Origin: Candidatus Alistipes merdigallinarum
GTDB lineage: Bacteria; Bacteroidota; Bacteroidia; Bacteroidales; Rikenellaceae
Length of the DNA: 64,000 nucleotides
Direction: 5' to 3'
Assembly: GCA_019119305.1 (NCBI GenBank)
Contig: DWXH01000021.1
Coordinates: 62,001 to 126,000, forward strand
Shown here: piece by piece, positions 57,395 to 64,000 of the stretch
How the letters are laid out: every line of letters begins with the position of its first letter
Position numbering within the stretch: position 1 is the stretch's first letter
Program-made: the position numbers and the translations under genes
Notes under the pieces: generated by a model
Database searches by the model: none
Told to the model about the DNA's origin: nothing
What the model saw: only the letters and a program-made list of their open reading frames with translations

Positions 57395-58576
57395 ATGGAT
57401 ATGAAAATACTAAAAATATTAGGCATTGTCTGGTGCAGCTTGTGGACCCTGTGCGGTACAGCAGCTCCTCCAGCCGCAGAAATTGTGGAACAGATCGGAG
57501 AAAAATTCGCCCCCGATCGGCGTGTCGTGGTTTATGATGTCGAAGCCGATCAGGTCAACGACACCCTTTGTCTGCTTCGGGGAAAATGCGACCGCACCGC
57601 AATCATCGATTCTTTAGAAAAAGCTCTGCGGAAAGAGAATATCCCCTATATGAACTGTATCACCCTATTGCCTGATCGGAGCGTAACGGACTACCCCGAA
57701 GCCCTCGTAACGCTCTCCTCGGTCAATCTTCGGGCACAACCGGCCCACGCTGCTGAGATGGTCAGCCAAGCCCTTATGGGGACTCCGCTTCGGGTCCTCG
57801 AACGGCACGAAGGGTGGTACCACGTACAAAGCCCCGAAGGCTATCTGTCGTGGATCGACGAGAGCGCCATCACTCTGAAGACAAAAGAGGAGATGGACCA
57901 ATGGCGGGAGGCTCAACGTTTCATCTTCACCGATTACATGGGTTTCATTTATGCCGCCCCGGATGAAACGAGTACACATGTATCCGATCTGGTACTCGGA
58001 TCGATTCTGGAACTCGACCCCGATCAGAAATCAAATCGGAAATTTATGGCCGTACAGCTGCCGGATGGCCGGAAAGGGTTTATCAGCCGCCATCAAATCC
58101 GGGAGTTATCGGATTGGGCCGATGATCCGCTCGATCCGGAACAACTCGAAAAAACCGCACGCAGCATGCTCGGCGTACCCTACCTTTGGGGAGGAACCTC
58201 CGTCAAAGGAGTCGACTGCTCGGGAATGGTCAAGACCGCCTACTGGAATTCCGGAATCATCCTTATCCGCGATGCCTCGCAACAGGCTCTGACCGGTGAG
58301 CGATTTGTGGGGGAGGAGTGGCGAAAGTGCCAAAAAGGTGACCTGCTCTTTTTCGGCAATGCCGCAACCGGACGCATCACCCATGTAGGCATGTATCTCG
58401 ACAACGGTCGGTTCATCCACTCTTCGGGCAAGGTCCGCATCAACAGCCTAGACCCCGATGCCGATGATTTCGTCGGATACCCGTGCCTCTCGATCAGCCG
58501 CATCAAAAACCGGATCGGGACTTCAGGCATTACCCGTGTCAGCGAACACCCCTGGTACTTCAACCGTAAACGTTAA
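57395..58576 (+). CDS. Secreted SH3-NlpC/P60 peptidase
   Basis: A 393-residue exported protein with an N-terminal signal segment (start at M1 or M3), two SH3b-like domains (about 105-165 and 175-235) and a C-terminal NlpC/P60 domain. The triad is intact: Cys275 in GVDCSGMVKTAY, His330 in ITHVGMYL and His342 in FIHSSG. This layout matches gamma-D-glutamyl-amino-acid peptidases of the YkfC type, which cut wall-derived peptides to yield L-Ala-D-Glu. It lies 6 bp after the transglutaminase gene and 20 bp before the dipeptide epimerase gene, which uses just that dipeptide. Confidence 0.92.
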   Translation: MDMKILKILGIVWCSLWTLCGTAAPPAAEIVEQIGEKFAPDRRVVVYDVEADQVNDTLCLLRGKCDRTAIIDSLEKALRKENIPYMNCITLLPDRSVTDYPEALVTLSSVNLRAQPAHAAEMVSQALMGTPLRVLERHEGWYHVQSPEGYLSWIDESAITLKTKEEMDQWREAQRFIFTDYMGFIYAAPDETSTHVSDLVLGSILELDPDQKSNRKFMAVQLPDGRKGFISRHQIRELSDWADDPLDPEQLEKTARSMLGVPYLWGGTSVKGVDCSGMVKTAYWNSGIILIRDASQQALTGERFVGEEWRKCQKGDLLFFGNAATGRITHVGMYLDNGRFIHSSGKVRINSLDPDADDFVGYPCLSISRIKNRIGTSGITRVSEHPWYFNRKR

Positions 58577-58596
58577 TTCTCAATACATCGCAACCC

Positions 58597-59739
58597 ATGA
58601 ACAGACGAGATTTCCTAAAAACTGCGGCGCAAGGTATCGTAACGGCCGGTATCGCCGCAACGACCGGCGGATCGCTGCTGACCTCCTGCTCCGCGCCCAA
58701 AACGACAAAGGGTGGCAGCAAACATTTGAAACTGAGTTTCGAACCTTATGAACTAAAACTCAACCATCCGTTCGGCGTGGCCGTCAACACCCGCACACAT
58801 ACCCCAGACGTTCAGGTACAAATCGAATACGAAGGCGTTGTCGGTTACGGCGAAGCCTCCATGCCCCCCTATTTGGGGGAGACCGAAGAGTCGGTGTGCA
58901 AATTCCTCGCTTCGCTCAAGTTAGATCAATTCACCGACCCGTTCCGCATGGACGAAATTCTCGAATACGTCGACTCGGTAGCTCCCGATAACCGGGCAGC
59001 TAAGGCATCGGTCGACATCGCCCTGCACGACCTGACCGGAAAACTGCTCGGACAACCGTGGTACAAAATCTGGGGATTTTCACCCGAAAAAGCCCCCAAC
59101 ACCTCGTTCACCATCGGTATCGATACGGCCGAAGTGGTACGCCAAAAGGTAGAAGAGACTACGCCTTATAAGGTCATCAAAGTGAAACTCGGATCGGATC
59201 ACGACAAGGAGTTGGTAGAGATCATCCGGTCAGCAACCGACAAACCACTTTGTGTCGACGCCAATCAGGGTTGGAAAAATAAGGAAGAGGCCCTCGAGAT
59301 GATCGAATGGCTGAACGAACGGAACACGCTTTTCATCGAACAACCGCTCCCCAAAGAGATGATCGACGAGACGGCATGGATCCGCGAACGCAGTCCGCTG
59401 CCTATTATTGCCGACGAGTTCCTGCAACGTCTGCCGGACGTAAAACGGGCGCAAGGCGTCTACGACGGAATCAACATCAAACTGATGAAGAGTACGGGTC
59501 TGCACGAAGCCTATAAAATGGCGATACTGGCTCGTGCACTCGACATGAAACTGATGGTCGGATGTATGACGGAGACCTCGTGTGCTGTTACGGCTGCTGC
59601 TCAACTGGCTCCGCTGATGGATTGGGCCGATTTGGACGGCAACCTGCTGATTGCAAACGATCGTTTCGACGGTATCAAGATCGTCGACGGTAAGGTGACA
59701 ATTCCGGATCGACCGGGAATCGGTGTCATTCCGCTGTAA
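58597..59739 (+). CDS. Exported L-Ala-D/L-Glu (dipeptide) epimerase, Tat lipoprotein
   Basis: Enolase-superfamily epimerase of 380 residues. Active-site residues are complete: the KVK motif (Lys195/Lys197), metal ligands Asp221 (VDANQGW), Glu248 (FIEQPLP) and Asp273 (IADE), and Lys295 (GINIKLMKST), so it should interconvert L-Ala-D-Glu and L-Ala-L-Glu. Unlike cytoplasmic YcjG/YkfB it begins with a twin-arginine signal (MNRRDFLKTA) and a lipobox (LLTSC, Cys31), so it is predicted to be exported folded and lipid-anchored. With the NlpC/P60 gene upstream it suggests wall-dipeptide processing outside the cytoplasm. A terminator follows. Confidence 0.9.
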   Translation: MNRRDFLKTAAQGIVTAGIAATTGGSLLTSCSAPKTTKGGSKHLKLSFEPYELKLNHPFGVAVNTRTHTPDVQVQIEYEGVVGYGEASMPPYLGETEESVCKFLASLKLDQFTDPFRMDEILEYVDSVAPDNRAAKASVDIALHDLTGKLLGQPWYKIWGFSPEKAPNTSFTIGIDTAEVVRQKVEETTPYKVIKVKLGSDHDKELVEIIRSATDKPLCVDANQGWKNKEEALEMIEWLNERNTLFIEQPLPKEMIDETAWIRERSPLPIIADEFLQRLPDVKRAQGVYDGINIKLMKSTGLHEAYKMAILARALDMKLMVGCMTETSCAVTAAAQLAPLMDWADLDGNLLIANDRFDGIKIVDGKVTIPDRPGIGVIPL

Positions 59740-59767
59740 TCGTCAACTCCTACATAATAAAAGACTT

Positions 59768-59806
59768 CGGGGTCACAGAACGTTTTCTGTAACCCCGATT
59801 TTTTAT
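59768..59806. terminator. Intrinsic terminator, probably bidirectional
   Basis: A stem CGGGGT/ACCCCG continued by ACAGAA/TTCTGT with one mismatch, followed on the plus strand by ATTTTTTATTT. It ends the epimerase operon. On the minus strand the hairpin follows directly after the 47-codon ORF, whose stop codon lies inside the plus-strand T run, and is followed there by a T-rich stretch. Confidence 0.85.
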
Positions 59807-59946
59807 TTCTCACCCGCCGCCGCGGCTCTGAGCCAATAGTCGATCAACAACAGATCGTTATCGTCCTGGATGACCTCCTTGAGAAACATCTCCTCGTCCG
59901 CCGCTTTTTCGAGATCGAAATTGCAATCATTGTATTTATCCTCCAT
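59803..59946 (-). CDS. Small acidic protein of 47 residues behind the ECF sigma gene
   Basis: An ATG-started frame of 48 codons including stop, on the strand of the sigma factor gene and 61 bp behind it. The product begins MEDKYNDCNFDLEKAADEE and contains FLKEVIQDDNDLLLIDYWL; it has 14 acidic and five basic residues and reads as amphipathic helix. It ends directly before a hairpin that can terminate its transcript. I do not recognise a family. Position suggests a link to the sigma factor, for example as a small regulator, but that is speculation; whether it is translated is not known. Confidence 0.6.
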   Translation of the reverse strand: MEDKYNDCNFDLEKAADEEMFLKEVIQDDNDLLLIDYWLRAAAAGEK

Positions 59947-60007
59947 AGGCACAGTATTAATCGACTTGTACCTATATAACGCAGGGTCTTAACAAATATT
60001 GCACACA

Positions 60008-60592
60008 CTAACTTAAGATTAACTGTTTTTCGTCAATCATCTTGCGCATGTTGATCAGTGCATAACGCATTCGGCCCAATGCCGTATTGATACTTACCTG
60101 CGTCTCGTCGGCAATCTCTTTAAAACTCAATCCCATATAATACCGCATTTTAACGACTTCACGCTGTTCGGCGGGCAAGAATTCCACCAGTTTCCGGACA
60201 TCTGCCGCGATCTGATCGGAAACCATACGGTCCTCGACCGAACGATCGGAAAATTTCTGATTGTTCAGCAGATCATACCCTGCTTCTGTTTCGGAAATAT
60301 TATTTTGCTGTTTTTTCTGCCGGAAGTGATCGATCACCTGATTATGTGCAATACGCAAGACCCACGAGATAAATTTCCCGTTTTCCGTATAGCGCCCGTC
60401 TTTCACAAAACGGAACACACGTATCAAAGTTTCCTGAAAAATATCGTCCGCCAAATCCCGATCTTTGACCATCATATTGATATAATCGAAAACTCGCTGA
60501 CGATGGCGATCGACCAATACGGTTAAAGCACACTCATTGCCTGACTGATAAACATTAAGCAACTCATTATCACTTAACTTCTTCAGATTCAT
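60008..60592 (-). CDS. ECF-type RNA polymerase sigma factor
   Basis: Sigma-70 family ECF factor of 194 residues. Region 2 includes DDIFQETLIRVFRFVKDGRY and FISWVLRIAHNQVIDHFRQK; region 4 includes EFLPAEQREVVKMRYYMGLS and the recognition-helix part SINTALGRMRYAL. The start is ATG 60592 (MNLKKLSDNELL), where region 2 begins; a frame open to 60694 adds 34 residues without homology. No anti-sigma factor with a membrane segment is adjacent, only the 47-residue ORF. Lack of an anti-sigma gene suggests control at transcription or by the small protein. Confidence 0.93.
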   Translation of the reverse strand: MNLKKLSDNELLNVYQSGNECALTVLVDRHRQRVFDYINMMVKDRDLADDIFQETLIRVFRFVKDGRYTENGKFISWVLRIAHNQVIDHFRQKKQQNNISETEAGYDLLNNQKFSDRSVEDRMVSDQIAADVRKLVEFLPAEQREVVKMRYYMGLSFKEIADETQVSINTALGRMRYALINMRKMIDEKQLILS

Positions 60593-60902
60593 ATTTACTA
60601 CTCGGTTTTGGTTTAGAGTAGACTTTTCCGATAGGCAATTTCTTTTAATGTTCGACAATCTTTTCGCAATGTACGCACATTTTTTCAAATTCACAAAATC
60701 TTTTGCAATATTTTTCCGTTATTGATCTTTACAAATCATATGCCAAAAAAACAAATCATACAAAAAAAATGCTACTACACACTATTCCGTTATCCGATTA
60801 GAAAAAAATATAGCCTTTTAAACAAACTCTCCCCCGAAATATATAAAAAAGTAGCGAACCTAAATCGGCCCGCTACTCCCCCCTATAACTTGTATCACAT
60901 CT
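60593..60902. other. AT-rich intergenic stretch
   Basis: About 310 bases between the sigma gene and ahcY. Apart from the ahcY terminator (60845-60877) I see no gene; a plus-strand frame across 60722-60985 overlaps ahcY and has no recognisable product. No TAnnTTTG box was found for the sigma gene. Confidence 0.5.
60845..60877 (-). terminator. Intrinsic terminator after ahcY
   Basis: On the minus strand a stem AGTAGCG/CGCTACT extended by GGCC/GGTT (with G-T pairs) closes a six-base loop and is followed by six T. It begins 26 bases after the ahcY stop. Confidence 0.85.
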
Positions 60903-62315
60903 TTAGTATCTATAAAAATCAGCTTTATACGGGCCGTCAACCGGAACACCGATATAATCGGCCTGTTTCTGCGTCAATCGGGTAAGATGCACACCCAGAC
61001 TGTCGAGATGCAGACGAGCCACCTCTTCATCCAAATGTTTCGGCAGACGGTACACATCCACAGCCATCGGTTTGGTCCATAATTCGATCTGTGCCAACGT
61101 CTGATTCGTAAACGAATTACTCATGACGAACGAAGGATGTCCCGTCGCACACCCCAGATTGACCAAACGCCCTTCGGCCAAGATAAAGATCGAATGACCG
61201 TCGGGGAAGGTATATTTATCGACCTGAGGCTTGATCTCTGTCCTTACGATACCGGGGTAGGCATTCAATTTATCCATCTGGATTTCGTTATCGAAGTGCC
61301 CGATGTTGCATACAATCACCTGATCACTCATGCGTTCCATGTGGTCGATCCGAATGATATCGCAGTTACCGGTCGTTGTCACATAGACATTCCCTTCCGG
61401 CAACGCATCCTCGACGGTTTTCACCTCGAAACCCTCCATAGCAGCCTGCAATGCACAGATCGGGTCGATCTCGGTGACGATCACGCGAGCACCATAGGAA
61501 CGCATACTGGTCGCACACCCTTTTCCTACATCTCCATAGCCGCATACGACAACGACCTTTCCGGCGAGCATGACGTCTGTCGCCCGCTTGATTCCGTCTG
61601 CCAGCGACTCGCGGCATCCGTACAGGTTGTCGAACTTGCTCTTGGTCACCGAATCATTCACGTTGATCGCCGGGAAGAGCAGCTCACCCCGACTCTGCAT
61701 CTGATAGAGCCGATGAACACCTGTCGTCGTCTCTTCCGAAACCCCTTTCACCTCTGCCACCGTCCGATGCCACCGTTGCGGATCTTCAGCAAGCAACGCT
61801 TTCAAAGTATTCATAATAACCGCTTCCTCGTGGCAAGAAGCCTCGTGATCCAATACCGAAGGATCATTCTCTGCCGCATATCCCTTATGAATCAACAGAG
61901 TTGCATCACCGCCATCGTCCACGATCAGATTCGGACCCTTCCCATCCGGAAAACTCAAGGCCATAGCCGTACACCACCAATACTCCTCGAGCGACTCGCC
62001 TTTCCATGCAAACACCGGCACACCGGCCTTGGCAATCGCCGCCGCCGCATGGTCCTGCGTCGAAAAGATGTTGCAACTGGCCCAACGCACCTCAGCGCCC
62101 AACTCAACCAGTGTTTCGATCAGAACCGCCGTCTGGATAGTCATGTGCAACGAACCGGTAATCCGGGCTCCCCGCAGCGGCTTCTCTTTGCTGTATTTTT
62201 TGCGGACGGCCATCAATCCAGGCATCTCCTTCTCGGCAATTTCGATCTCTTTACGCCCCCAGTCCGACAAGCCGATATCGGCTACTTTATAGGGCAAGTT
62301 CAAATCCAAATACAT
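60903..62315 (-). CDS. ahcY: Adenosylhomocysteinase (S-adenosylhomocysteine hydrolase)
   Basis: Splits S-adenosylhomocysteine into adenosine and homocysteine in the methyl cycle. The 470-residue product from ATG 62315 ([16 protein letters not shown]) has the substrate domain ([34 protein letters not shown]), the NAD domain ([16 protein letters not shown]) and the C terminus ending [13 protein letters not shown], all typical. This start has a good Shine-Dalgarno sequence (GGAGG, five bases upstream), a strong reason to use it. The frame is nevertheless open upstream into a riboflavin-kinase domain without any stop codon, so a longer fused product is possible. Confidence 0.95.
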   Translation of the reverse strand: MYLDLNLPYKVADIGLSDWGRKEIEIAEKEMPGLMAVRKKYSKEKPLRGARITGSLHMTIQTAVLIETLVELGAEVRWASCNIFSTQDHAAAAIAKAGVPVFAWKGESLEEYWWCTAMALSFPDGKGPNLIVDDGGDATLLIHKGYAAENDPSVLDHEASCHEEAVIMNTLKALLAEDPQRWHRTVAEVKGVSEETTTGVHRLYQMQSRGELLFPAINVNDSVTKSKFDNLYGCRESLADGIKRATDVMLAGKVVVVCGYGDVGKGCATSMRSYGARVIVTEIDPICALQAAMEGFEVKTVEDALPEGNVYVTTTGNCDIIRIDHMERMSDQVIVCNIGHFDNEIQMDKLNAYPGIVRTEIKPQVDKYTFPDGHSIFILAEGRLVNLGCATGHPSFVMSNSFTNQTLAQIELWTKPMAVDVYRLPKHLDEEVARLHLDSLGVHLTRLTQKQADYIGVPVDGPYKADFYRY

Positions 62316-62735
62316 TTTTCCCTCCGATTTTATATGATTATTCCTTTTGTTTTCATCACAAATCCCGATCCCGAAACAAGCATTCGCCTCGATCCGGTCC
62401 CGCTCGATCTGCCGGTGCAATTCATCGAGCGAGTCGAATTTTTGCTCCTCCCGGAGAAATCGGATCGGCTCCACGGAGATCTCCCGGCCATACAGATCCC
62501 CGCTGAAATCAAGGATATGGGCTTCGAGCGTGCGCTCCGAATCTTTACATACGGTCGGTTTATAACCGATATTGACCAACGCCGCATAACACCGACCGTC
62601 CACATAAACCCGGGCCGCATAAACTCCATCCTGTAACAACACATCCGCCCCGACCGTCAGGTTCGCCGTGGGGAACCCCATACGTCGGCCGATCCGGTTG
62701 CCGGTCACTACTTTTCCTGTAATTCGAAACTCCAT
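60903..62735 (-). CDS. Possible riboflavin kinase-AhcY fusion reading frame
   Basis: In the same frame as ahcY and without a stop codon, residues 1-140 from ATG 62735 form a complete riboflavin kinase domain: [40 protein letters not shown] and [17 protein letters not shown]. The FAD synthetase domain that precedes this in RibF is missing. After [16 protein letters not shown], where such domains end, about 20 linker residues lead into the AhcY start. The frame is either a 610-residue fusion, two nested products, or the result of a sequence error, as TGATGA occurs in another frame near 62350. The frame is open to 62840, but the extra residues are not RibF-like. Confidence 0.65.
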   Translation of the reverse strand: MEFRITGKVVTGNRIGRRMGFPTANLTVGADVLLQDGVYAARVYVDGRCYAALVNIGYKPTVCKDSERTLEAHILDFSGDLYGREISVEPIRFLREEQKFDSLDELHRQIERDRIEANACFGIGICDENKRNNHIKSEGKMYLDLNLPYKVADIGLSDWGRKEIEIAEKEMPGLMAVRKKYSKEKPLRGARITGSLHMTIQTAVLIETLVELGAEVRWASCNIFSTQDHAAAAIAKAGVPVFAWKGESLEEYWWCTAMALSFPDGKGPNLIVDDGGDATLLIHKGYAAENDPSVLDHEASCHEEAVIMNTLKALLAEDPQRWHRTVAEVKGVSEETTTGVHRLYQMQSRGELLFPAINVNDSVTKSKFDNLYGCRESLADGIKRATDVMLAGKVVVVCGYGDVGKGCATSMRSYGARVIVTEIDPICALQAAMEGFEVKTVEDALPEGNVYVTTTGNCDIIRIDHMERMSDQVIVCNIGHFDNEIQMDKLNAYPGIVRTEIKPQVDKYTFPDGHSIFILAEGRLVNLGCATGHPSFVMSNSFTNQTLAQIELWTKPMAVDVYRLPKHLDEEVARLHLDSLGVHLTRLTQKQADYIGVPVDGPYKADFYRY

Positions 62736-62998
62736 ATCGACATGATCTGCATCGTCGTACCGCACATTGCCCGCCACATCCGGACAACTTCCCGCGCCAC
62801 ACGTTTTATGATCGGGCACAAAGGTAGTAAGAATAATCAAGATTTATGCGAAATCCACAAAGATGTGACTCATTACCAAACGCTCCTGATTCAATAAAAA
62901 TTGCCTCGTTTGTTGAAACGGTTTGTTTTTCGTATCTTGTCCTGCACATAGAGAAACTTTTCCGACGAAAAGTTCGAGAAAACAAGAGATAAAACCTC

Positions 62999-63631
62999 AT
63001 GGAACGCAAAAGTCGTAAGATATATTATACGATGGGAGAAGTGTCGGAGATGTTCGATGTCCGGCCTTCGCTGATCCGGTTTTGGGAGCAGAAATTCGAC
63101 ATACTCAAACCCGACAAAAACCGGAAAGGGAACCGATTGTTCACACCGAAAGATGTCGAGAACCTGAAATTGATTTACCATTTAGTCAAAGAGAACGGTA
63201 TGACCCTTGCCGGAGCAGCCAAACGCCTGCGGGAAAACAAAAAAGGGGAAGAACGGGACCTGGAGGTAATCGAAAAATTACAAAACATCCGATCGTTGCT
63301 ACTCGAGGTTCGGGAAGAGCTTAAAACAAAGGGCGAAGAGACGGTCTTCATCGAAGAGCCTTTCCTCGAGGAGGAAGAATCTATTTCCCCCGAAAAAGAG
63401 TCGGAAACCGCATCACGGACCGAGCAACCCGATTTCGAGCCACAGGACGAAGAGGAGATTCCGATCGGCCCGGCCGTTCCGCGCTTTCTGCAACGGGAGA
63501 TCCCGATCCCGCCACAACCGGTCATCGTCCGGCAGCTCCCTGAAGAGAACGATAACGAAGAGCCCTCAAACCCGGAAGAGCAGAAACAAATATCTCCCCG
63601 TCCCATTATTATCGAACAATCCCTTTTTTAG
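62999..63631 (+). CDS. MerR-family transcriptional regulator
   Basis: A 210-residue regulator with an N-terminal MerR winged helix-turn-helix (about 7-75: YYTMGEVSEMFDVRPSLIRF, DRF-like FWEQKFDIL, KGNRLFTPKDVENLKLIYHL). After a helical segment (about 80-115) comes an acidic, Pro/Glu-rich tail (about 120-210) of low complexity, with no Cys cluster for metal sensing. The inducer is unknown. It is divergent from the riboflavin kinase-ahcY frame and is followed after 56 bp by the Nif3-type gene, an order familiar in Bacteroidota. Confidence 0.9.
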   Translation: MERKSRKIYYTMGEVSEMFDVRPSLIRFWEQKFDILKPDKNRKGNRLFTPKDVENLKLIYHLVKENGMTLAGAAKRLRENKKGEERDLEVIEKLQNIRSLLLEVREELKTKGEETVFIEEPFLEEEESISPEKESETASRTEQPDFEPQDEEEIPIGPAVPRFLQREIPIPPQPVIVRQLPEENDNEEPSNPEEQKQISPRPIIIEQSLF

Positions 63632-63687
63632 AGACCGCTTTTATAACTTATAGCCCCTCAACTTTTAATCCCAAAACGATATTTGTT

Positions 63688-64000
63688 ATGAAAGTCCGTG
63701 ATATTACCGCAATTATCGAAACGTTCGCACCTCTGTCCCTTCAAGAGAGTTACGACAACAGTGGACTGAGCGTTGGAAATCCTGAATCCGAAGTCTCCGG
63801 AATCCTGTTGTGTGTCGATGTGACGGAATCCGTCATAGATGAAGCCATTGCTCTCGGAGCGAATTTAATCGTGTCACACCATCCGCTGCTTTTCCACCCT
63901 TTACGTCAAGTCGTCGGAGCCGATGCCTCACAACGGATCGTCGCCCGATGCCTCATTGCGGGCATCTCATTGTACGCGGCCCACACCAATTTGGACAACG
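63688..64000 (+). CDS. Nif3-like dinuclear metal protein, N-terminal part (runs off the right edge)
   Basis: The frame starts at ATG 63688 (MKVRDITAIIETFAPLSLQE) and is open to the window end, giving about 104 residues. The family motif SLQESYDNSGLSVGNP, the metal-ligand segment LIVSHHPLLFHPLR and the YAAHTNLD motif are the hallmarks of the Nif3/DUF34 family (also labelled GTP cyclohydrolase type 2-like). The biological role of this family is not settled. The C-terminal part lies outside the window. Confidence 0.93.
   Translation, partial: MKVRDITAIIETFAPLSLQESYDNSGLSVGNPESEVSGILLCVDVTESVIDEAIALGANLIVSHHPLLFHPLRQVVGADASQRIVARCLIAGISLYAAHTNLDN

Noticed and set aside
61137..62636. Open plus-strand frame of 499 codons
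   Set aside because: Antisense shadow of ahcY and the riboflavin kinase domain.

Overview
The window is a chromosomal segment of a Gram-negative Bacteroidota, most likely order Bacteroidales and perhaps family Rikenellaceae (Alistipes-like); the family is an inference from gene content. Evidence: at least 18 genes are preceded by the Bacteroidota -7 element TAnnTTTG, Shine-Dalgarno sequences are mostly weak, and gene orders (purH-mreBCD-PBP2-rodA, gpsA-pgi, rpsO-pnp, MerR-Nif3) fit this group. I see no insertion sequence, prophage, CRISPR array, rRNA or integrase. One tRNA (Ser-GCU) is present.

Layout. 1-10.6 kb, mainly minus strand: a partial lipoprotein, pnp and rpsO with a terminator between them, NfeD-type protease, CorA, MqnA (futalosine menaquinone route), fba, pgi, gpsA. 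10.8-20.7 kb, plus strand: purH, then the rod-shape set mreB, mreC, mreD, PBP2, rodA and a Ca2+ P-type ATPase, tightly spaced. 20.7-26.8 kb: HD hydrolase, DoxX/MauE-like membrane protein, ABC-F ATPase, OmpA-like lipoprotein, purA. 27.1-32.4 kb, plus strand: TPR protein, MFS transporter and two tandem exported metallo-beta-lactamase-fold proteins. 32.5-37.5 kb: polysaccharide export protein and WecA-like transferase, divergent from UDP-glucose dehydrogenase; this stretch reads AT-richer than its surroundings. 37.6-42.5 kb: small envelope proteins, tRNA-Ser, prs, engB, K+/H+ antiporter. 42.6-50.4 kb: secreted LacZ, a LacZ-like paralogue with a lost active site, malic enzyme-PTA fusion. 50.6-54 kb: HsdR-N-like nuclease domain, GNAT, ROK regulator, fabD. 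54.1-59.8 kb, plus strand: barrel protein, PanE-like reductase, then a three-gene envelope set (transglutaminase lipoprotein, SH3-NlpC/P60 peptidase, Tat-lipoprotein dipeptide epimerase). 59.8-64 kb: a 47-residue ORF behind an ECF sigma factor, AhcY with an in-frame riboflavin-kinase domain in front, a MerR regulator and the start of a Nif3 protein.

Working together: the central plus-strand block builds the rod-shaped wall; the 56-59.7 kb block appears to process wall peptides outside the cytoplasm; the 27-32 kb block looks like import plus exported hydrolysis of an unknown substrate. The most unusual items are the riboflavin kinase-AhcY reading-frame fusion without an FAD synthetase domain, the degenerate LacZ paralogue, the exported dipeptide epimerase operon, and the acidic micro-ORF behind rpoE.
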